DNA from: Streptomyces sp. T12
Lineage (GTDB): Bacteria > Actinomycetota > Actinomycetes > Streptomycetales > Streptomycetaceae
NCBI RefSeq assembly: GCF_028736035.1
Contig: NZ_CP117866.1
Location: 4,588,001 to 4,652,000 of the forward strand
Length of the DNA: 64,000 bases
Reading direction: 5' to 3'
In this document: positions 61,822-64,000 of the stretch, piece after piece
Layout: every line of letters begins with the position of its first letter
How positions within the stretch are numbered: the first letter of the stretch is position 1
The notes under the pieces: generated by a model
Told to the model about the DNA's origin: nothing
The model's input: only the letters and a program-made list of their open reading frames with translations
Database searches by the model: none
Program-made: the position numbers and the translations under genes

Positions 61822-62069
61822 TCCTCGACAGGATCGACAAGGCCCTCGAAGAAGCCACCGCGAAGAAGCGCCGGAGGTGCCAGTGGGGCTGGCGGCAGAT
61901 CACCGCTCGAGTCCGGAGGACTCCAGCAAGCGCCGCGCGTGACGTCCCCGCCCCGAGGGACCACCGGCCGGGGCTGCCTCGTTGCTCCACACGCCCCGGC
62001 CAGAACCACAACACCATCCGCTACCACCGACGACACGGAGAGGAAGTGACGCGAGCATGCATGACCTGA
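61818..62069 (+). CDS. Small basic protein, uncertain
   Basis: This 83-residue frame starts at a GTG overlapping the HATPase stop and ends 13 bases inside the radical SAM gene. The beginning (ILDRIDKALEEATAKKRRRCQWGWRQITARVRR) is a basic helix-like stretch; the rest is Arg/Pro/His-rich and less protein-like. Its coupling to both neighbours favours a real gene, but composition does not. No family recognised. Confidence 0.35.
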   Translation: MILDRIDKALEEATAKKRRRCQWGWRQITARVRRTPASAARDVPAPRDHRPGLPRCSTRPGQNHNTIRYHRRHGEEVTRACMT

Positions 62070-63175
62070 TCGCGAGTCCGTTCCAAGACGATCACCTGGT
62101 GCTACGCCCGGGAAGCCCGAAGGCCCTCAAGATCCCACGTGTGAAGTTCGCGCAGCTCATGGCGGCCGTATCCGCTAGCGAACCAGTCCCTGCGTGGCTC
62201 GCGGACGCGGCCAGGCGTTCCTGGAAAATCGACCTCGCCGGGCGCCCCGCCGCGGGAACCGTGCTGATCCGCGCCGCCGGTCCCTACAGGATCAGCCGGG
62301 CCACGTGGGAACTGAACCTCGGCTGTGACTACGACTGCGTGATGTGCTACCTCGGCGAGAAGCGGTTCGAGGGCCTGGATATGACCGGGAAACGGCGGCT
62401 GCTGGAGGTCATGACCGAAGCCGGGGTCATCTGGCTTCAGATGACGGGCGGCGAGCCGCTGATCGACCCAGACTTTCCGGCGGCATACCGGTACGCGCAT
62501 GAGCTGGGCATGCAGGTCGAGGTGCTGTCGAACGGATCACGGCTGCACAAGGATCACGTCCTGGAGCTGTTTGTCGAGCTGCCGCCGTCAAAGATGTCGC
62601 TGAGCGTGTACGGCGCGACGGCCAACACCTACGACACCGTGACCCGCAACCGGGGCGCCTTCGAGCGATTCTCCGCCGGGCTGAACAAGGCCGTCGGCGC
62701 CGCTCTGAACCTCGATCTGAGCCTGATCATCACGCGGCAGAACGCGCACGAGATCGACGGGATGCGCGCGTGGGCGAAACGGCTCGGGCTGCCGTTCCGC
62801 GAGTACGCGAACCTCTCCCCGACGATCCACGGCACCGCCGAGCCGCTGCCGTCGCAGTCGCCCGAACACCTCACCAGCAGGGCGCCGTTCACCGGCTGCC
62901 CCGCCGGCGTCACGTTCTTCCACGCCGACCCGTTCGGCCGCGCGTCGATCTGCAAGGTCAGCCGCGAACCGAACGTCGACCTGATCGCGGAAGGCGCGGA
63001 TGGGCTCGCCCGGCTCGGCGGCATCGCCGACTCCCTAATGCTTCGCACCGGAGGATGCAGCGGCTGCAAGCTCTCCGACTCATGTCGGGTGTGCAGGCCG
63101 ATGGCGAAGGTCTTCCAGGAGGCGAAGGCACCACTGCACCACTACTGCCAGCACGGAATGAAGGAGACAGCATGA
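62057..63175 (+). CDS. Radical SAM/SPASM enzyme, probable RiPP maturase
   Basis: This 372-residue protein starts at the ATG at 62057 after GGAGAGGAAG. CDYDCVMC (Cys 90, 94, 97) binds the radical SAM 4Fe-4S cluster; GGEP (131-134) binds SAM. The C-terminal SPASM-type cysteines are at 281 and 299 (C-x12-G-x4-C), 334, 337, 343, 346 (C-x2-C-x5-C-x2-C) and 364. SPASM enzymes make thioether, C-C or C-N links in ribosomal peptides. The 45-residue precursor gene overlaps its stop. The first 85 residues carry no clear iron-site motif and may bind the leader (inference). Confidence 0.92.
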   Translation: MHDLIASPFQDDHLVLRPGSPKALKIPRVKFAQLMAAVSASEPVPAWLADAARRSWKIDLAGRPAAGTVLIRAAGPYRISRATWELNLGCDYDCVMCYLGEKRFEGLDMTGKRRLLEVMTEAGVIWLQMTGGEPLIDPDFPAAYRYAHELGMQVEVLSNGSRLHKDHVLELFVELPPSKMSLSVYGATANTYDTVTRNRGAFERFSAGLNKAVGAALNLDLSLIITRQNAHEIDGMRAWAKRLGLPFREYANLSPTIHGTAEPLPSQSPEHLTSRAPFTGCPAGVTFFHADPFGRASICKVSREPNVDLIAEGADGLARLGGIADSLMLRTGGCSGCKLSDSCRVCRPMAKVFQEAKAPLHHYCQHGMKETA

Positions 63176-63309
63176 GCCCGCTCCTGCTCGAACTCGGCCC
63201 CACCCGGGCCGAGGAAACCGACGAGATCGTCCTCATCGACGACGTAGAGACCTACACCGCCGCCGCCGGAACCCTCCCCGGATGCGGCGACGACAACCCT
63301 TACAACTGA
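63172..63309 (+). CDS. Candidate RiPP precursor peptide
   Basis: This 45-residue peptide starts at the ATGA overlap with the radical SAM stop. An acidic leader-like region (EETDEIVLIDDVETY, 14-28) is followed by TAAAGTLP and the end GCGDDNPYN. It has one Cys (38) and two Tyr (28, 44). There is no signal peptide. The short gene next to a SPASM enzyme, the acidic leader and the small polar core are the usual marks of a precursor. No class I know has the core LPGCGDDNPYN. Confidence 0.75.
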   Translation: MSPLLLELGPTRAEETDEIVLIDDVETYTAAAGTLPGCGDDNPYN

Positions 63310-63323
63310 TCCCCATCCGATCC

Positions 63324-63355
63324 GGGGCCCCGGCCGCATCCCGCGCCGGGGCCCC
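63324..63355 (+). terminator. GC-rich hairpin after the precursor gene
   Basis: An 11-bp stem (GGGGCCCCGGC at 63324-63334 with GCCGGGGCCCC at 63345-63355) with a 10-base loop begins 15 bases after the precursor stop. It may end most transcripts there, giving more precursor than downstream phosphotransferase, or protect the 3' end of the message. Confidence 0.6.
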
Positions 63356-63379
63356 GCCCCGTATGGAAAGGTGGCCTCC

Positions 63380-64000
63380 ATGCCGACCGTGCGCCTGCCC
63401 GAGATTCCCGCCGACGCCCTGGCCCTCATCGAGGCCCAAGCCGGTCCCGTGATCAAGACGGAGAACCTGAACGCGGGCCTCAACAGCGAGATCGCCACCC
63501 TCATCCACACCGCCGACACGACGATCTTCGTAAAGGGCTTGCGTGAGGAGCACCGACGGGTGTGGACACAGGCGCGCGAGGCGAACGTCAACCCTCACGT
63601 GCGAGGCATCGCCCCGGCCCTGCTGTGGCACATCCAGGCAGGCGGCTGGGACCTCCTCGTCTTTGAGGAAATCCCCGGCAGCCACGCCGACTACGCGCCC
63701 GGCTCTCCAGACCTCCCGCTGGTGGCCGACGTAATCGGTCGCCTCACCACCATCCAGGCGCCGGACAGCATCACGCGCACCATGCCCGACCGGATGAAGG
63801 AACACACCGACACCCCGGAGCTGTTCGCCGGCGACACGCTCTGTCACACGGACTGGTTCCCCACCAACGTCCTGATCTCCGGCCGCGCTGTGGTCGTCGA
63901 CTGGGCATGGGCCTCCCGAGGAGCAGCATGGATCGACCCCGCTCTGTGGGTCGTGTGGCTCGTCAACTCCGGCCACACGCCCGCCCAGGCGGAGCAGTGG
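63380..64000 (+). CDS. Phosphotransferase (APH-like), cut by the window edge
   Basis: The first 207 codons are visible, from the ATG at 63380 behind GGAAAGGTGG. The kinase-like lobe includes the phosphate-binding region (KTENLNAGLNSEIATLIHT, FVKGL) and the catalytic LCHTDWFPTNVLI, with HTD in place of HGD, then VVDWAWASRGAAWIDPALW. It lies 70 bases after the precursor gene. In RiPP clusters APH-like proteins can act on the peptide or provide resistance; neither is shown here. Confidence 0.8.
   Translation, partial: MPTVRLPEIPADALALIEAQAGPVIKTENLNAGLNSEIATLIHTADTTIFVKGLREEHRRVWTQAREANVNPHVRGIAPALLWHIQAGGWDLLVFEEIPGSHADYAPGSPDLPLVADVIGRLTTIQAPDSITRTMPDRMKEHTDTPELFAGDTLCHTDWFPTNVLISGRAVVVDWAWASRGAAWIDPALWVVWLVNSGHTPAQAEQW

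Noticed and set aside
1..64000. CRISPR arrays, rRNA and tRNA genes
   Set aside because: I looked for regularly spaced repeats and for conserved tRNA/rRNA segments and saw none. A dedicated scan would be needed to exclude a tRNA fully.

Overview
The window is high-GC actinobacterial DNA, almost certainly from a Streptomyces chromosome. The evidence is very GC-rich third codon positions, many GTG starts, frequent 4-base stop/start overlaps, an afsR/afsS/afsK-type locus, a fused FO synthase (fbiC), and the WhiJ-type set of XRE regulator, DUF397 protein and HATPase. No rRNA, tRNA or CRISPR array was seen. Gene names come from reading motifs by eye, not from a database search.

Layout. 1-7171: a WhiJ-like regulatory group (a frameshifted winged-helix gene, an HATPase, an XRE regulator and a DUF397 protein), then a large P-loop/TPR STAND-like ATPase divergent from a Phd/RelE-like toxin-antitoxin pair whose promoter looks leaderless and carries an operator. 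7234-19234: mostly housekeeping and redox genes: DUF2165, pentapeptide repeats, a DUF418 membrane protein, a YkuD-like protein without catalytic residues, fbiC with an F420-dependent LLM oxidoreductase, a CehA-type metallohydrolase, an M55 peptidase, an EEP phosphatase, a deazaflavin nitroreductase and an alpha/beta hydrolase. 19288-24587: a catabolic group (ALDH, amidohydrolase, LLM oxidoreductase, SDR). 24769-29142: two paralogous secreted proteins, a phosphotransferase, an IS5-type remnant, a LuxR regulator with a degenerate receiver, and an LLM oxidoreductase. 29314-35961: cell-wall polymer glycosyltransferases with galE. 36080-51841: the AfsR-AfsS ... AfsK regulatory locus, split by an IS fragment, a PIN/antitoxin pair and a FadD3/lipid-transfer/DUF35/enoyl-CoA hydratase catabolic set, then VOC, TetR and Lrp genes. 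51924-57559: LysE, a deazaflavin reductase with an acyl-CoA dehydrogenase, a second lipid-transfer protein, PPOX-fold proteins and GNAT enzymes. 57681-64000: GNAT, an epimerase, a TPR regulator and a compact operon for a candidate ribosomally made peptide: zinc-ribbon protein, HATPase, radical SAM/SPASM enzyme, 45-residue precursor and a phosphotransferase cut by the window edge.

Two signals stand out. First, a 15-bp dyad, CTGACG-N3-CGTCAG, occurs seven times, each time just upstream of a gene for lipid, steroid-like or F420/flavin catabolism (23719, 24655, 29200, 37340, 44031, 44058, 54256). This marks a scattered regulon, probably under one TetR-type repressor. Second, the right edge holds a candidate RiPP operon with a SPASM radical SAM enzyme overlapping a precursor that ends LPGCGDDNPYN, a core I cannot match to a RiPP class I know. 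F420 is a recurring theme: the window encodes FO synthase and several likely F420 users.
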